Shown here: in pieces, positions 13,917 through 14,921 of the stretch
How positions within the stretch are numbered: position 1 is the first letter of the stretch
Layout of the letters: each line of letters starts with the position of its first letter
Position numbers and translations under genes: made by a program
The notes under the pieces: model-generated
Told to the model about the DNA's origin: nothing
What the model saw: only the letters and a program-made list of their open reading frames with translations
Database searches by the model: none
NCBI GenBank assembly: GCA_012799265.1
Contig: JAAZLP010000104.1
Location: forward strand, 1 to 14,921
DNA length: 14,921 nucleotides
Direction of reading: 5' to 3'
From: Phyllobacteriaceae bacterium
Lineage (GTDB): Bacteria; Pseudomonadota; Alphaproteobacteria; Rhizobiales; Devosiaceae

Positions 13917-14696
13917 ATGACCGACACAGCTGCTCCAGATACTGCCCCACCGGCCAAGGTCAGCTTCTATGACAAGCTGAAGGCGGCCACACGGCATCGC
14001 TTCGCCGAACCCATCCTTGCAGCCTTGTGTTTCCTGGAAGCCATGATCATCCCGATTTTTCCGGAGATCATGCTTGCCCCCATGATCATCGCCGATCGCA
14101 TGCGCGCCTGGCGTCTGGCCTTCATCTGCACCATCGCATCGGTTGCCGGCGGGCTTGCCGGCTATGCCATCGGCTATTTCCTGTTCGATAGCGTCGGTCG
14201 CCCGATCATCGACTTCTACGGTGCAGCCAACGGCTTTGACTCGCTGCGCCAGAGCTTCAATGACAATGGCCCGCTGATGATCCTTATCGGCGCCCTCTCG
14301 CCCATCCCCTACAAGGTGATCACCATCACCTCTGGCGTGGCCGGGCTCGATCTCTGGACCTTCGTCATTTACGGCCTTATCGGTCGTGGCCTGCGCTATT
14401 TCGTGCCCTGTGGGCTCTTTTACTTTTTCGGCCCCATCGCCGGCGACTGGATCGAGAAGCACAAGAAGAAGGCTGGCCTTGCCATGGTGGTGATGGTCGT
14501 CGTCGGCTTTGCCATGGCGCCACTGCTCTTCCCCAAGTCGCATGGACCGGCCACCGATCTGGCCGTGGAACATATGATTGCCGTGGACGAAGTCGTGCCA
14601 AACGAACTGCTGCCCAAGCCCGGTGACCTGCTCACCAACCCGCTCGCTCCTGTCGGAGGCGAAGCAGAGCAAGCGGGAGAGGCCGTACCCAACTAG
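13917..14696 (+). CDS. YqaA/DedA-type (VTT domain) membrane protein
   Basis: The 259-residue protein belongs to the DedA/VTT superfamily, YqaA branch. Related DedA proteins are implicated in lipid carrier or phospholipid translocation and membrane-potential homeostasis; the exact role of this branch is not established. After a Pro/Ala-rich start it has the re-entrant segment FLEAMIIPIFPEIMLAPMI, a membrane segment with GGLAGYAIGYFLF, the signature LSPIPYKVITITSGVAG, the conserved GRGLRYFVPCG, and a last membrane segment (AGLAMVVMVVVGFAMAPLLF). A polar Pro/Glu-rich tail of about 50 residues ends it. The frame also has an ATG at 13905, but GAGGG at 13909-13913 precedes the ATG at 13917 (spacing only 3 bases), which I prefer. 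Its transcript ends at the hairpin near 14726-14761. Confidence 0.88.
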   Translation: MTDTAAPDTAPPAKVSFYDKLKAATRHRFAEPILAALCFLEAMIIPIFPEIMLAPMIIADRMRAWRLAFICTIASVAGGLAGYAIGYFLFDSVGRPIIDFYGAANGFDSLRQSFNDNGPLMILIGALSPIPYKVITITSGVAGLDLWTFVIYGLIGRGLRYFVPCGLFYFFGPIAGDWIEKHKKKAGLAMVVMVVVGFAMAPLLFPKSHGPATDLAVEHMIAVDEVVPNELLPKPGDLLTNPLAPVGGEAEQAGEAVPN

Positions 14697-14725
14697 GGAC
14701 TGCGCCTGTACAGCAAGCAACGAAC

Positions 14726-14761
14726 AAAAAGGCCCGCCGGGATATCCCGACGGGCCTTGTT
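14726..14761. terminator. Bidirectional intrinsic terminator between convergent genes
   Basis: Inner stem 14738-14741 with 14746-14749 around loop ATAT, one C/A mismatch, then an outer 8-bp stem 14729-14736 with 14751-14758. On the reverse strand five T follow the stem, which suits the aminopeptidase; on the forward strand only TTGTT follows. It lies 30 bases after the YqaA-like stop and 17 bases before the aminopeptidase stop. Confidence 0.85.
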
Positions 14762-14777
14762 CATTCCGGGCGCTGGT

Positions 14778-14921
14778 TCAAGCGCCGTAGCGCTGGCGGA
14801 TATAGGTGTAGATGGCCCTGATACCCTGATCCGTGGCACCCACAGGGCGACCCGGACGGGCCTCATTCACCCAGGCGAAGATGTCGAGATGCGCCCAGTG
14901 GCGGGCGCGCTTGACGAAGCG
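14778..14921 (-). CDS. M17 leucyl aminopeptidase family protein, C-terminal fragment cut by the window edge
   Basis: Only the last 47 codons are present; the rest lies beyond the window. The reverse-strand reading is in frame from the last base and contains RHWAHLDIFAWVNEARPGRPVGATDQGIRAIYTYIRQRYGA before a TGA. The WAHLDI(F/Y)xW segment and the following GxxxQGIRAIY helix are typical of the C-terminus of M17 leucyl aminopeptidases of alphaproteobacteria, which use two metal ions to release N-terminal residues from peptides. The metal-binding residues are outside the window, so activity cannot be judged. It converges on the YqaA-like gene, with a terminator between them. Confidence 0.82.
   Translation of the reverse strand, partial: RFVKRARHWAHLDIFAWVNEARPGRPVGATDQGIRAIYTYIRQRYGA

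Noticed and set aside
13896..14720. 274-codon reverse open frame opposite the YqaA-like gene, and a 263-codon one at 13093-13884 opposite ghrA
   Set aside because: Both oppose genes with complete family motifs and have His/Gly/Asp-rich translations without recognisable domains.
1..14921. Mobile element, CRISPR array, defence island or tRNA-linked insertion
   Set aside because: No transposase, integrase, phage gene, array of repeats, tRNA or change in base composition was seen; gene content is core metabolism and repair.

Overview
The window is a gene-dense, GC-rich (roughly 60%) chromosomal stretch of an alphaproteobacterium, most likely in the order Hyphomicrobiales (Rhizobiales) and possibly close to Devosia. 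This placement is inferred from the rhizobial-type DnaX, RecR, PheA and DapD proteins, the gene order, and a membrane-anchored CycM-like cytochrome. It reads as housekeeping core genome. I see no phage, plasmid, insertion sequence, CRISPR, tRNA or rRNA, and no gap without a gene longer than about 260 bases.

Layout from left to right. (1) A forward DNA replication and repair cluster: the 3' part of dnaX (5' end outside the window), ybaB/ebfC with a 4-base overlap, then recR. (2) Two reverse genes convergent to it: a small very acidic protein of unknown function, and upstream of it rmuC. (3) Divergent from rmuC, a forward def-fmt-truA cluster for formyl-Met metabolism and tRNA pseudouridylation. 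(4) Convergent to truA with one base between the stop codons, a long reverse series. In transcription order it is pheA (prephenate dehydratase), dapD, a DUF805 membrane protein, dapE, and two small polytopic membrane proteins that look like tandem paralogues, the first sharing ATGA with dapE. dapD and dapE act in the succinylase branch of lysine/diaminopimelate synthesis. (5) Divergent from pheA, a forward membrane-anchored cytochrome c with two nearly identical heme domains. A strong intrinsic terminator follows, with its U-tract touching the ribosome binding site of ghrA (2-ketoacid reductase). Next comes a YqaA/DedA-type membrane protein. (6) A bidirectional terminator, then the C-terminal end of a reverse M17 leucyl aminopeptidase that runs off the window.

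No clearly new multi-gene system is visible. The points most worth a second look are the internally duplicated diheme cytochrome, the pair of unknown membrane proteins translationally tied to dapE, the hairpin that overlaps the DUF805 ribosome binding site, the terminator immediately before ghrA, the very acidic protein downstream of rmuC, and a repeated 13-mer in the pheA/cytochrome divergent region.
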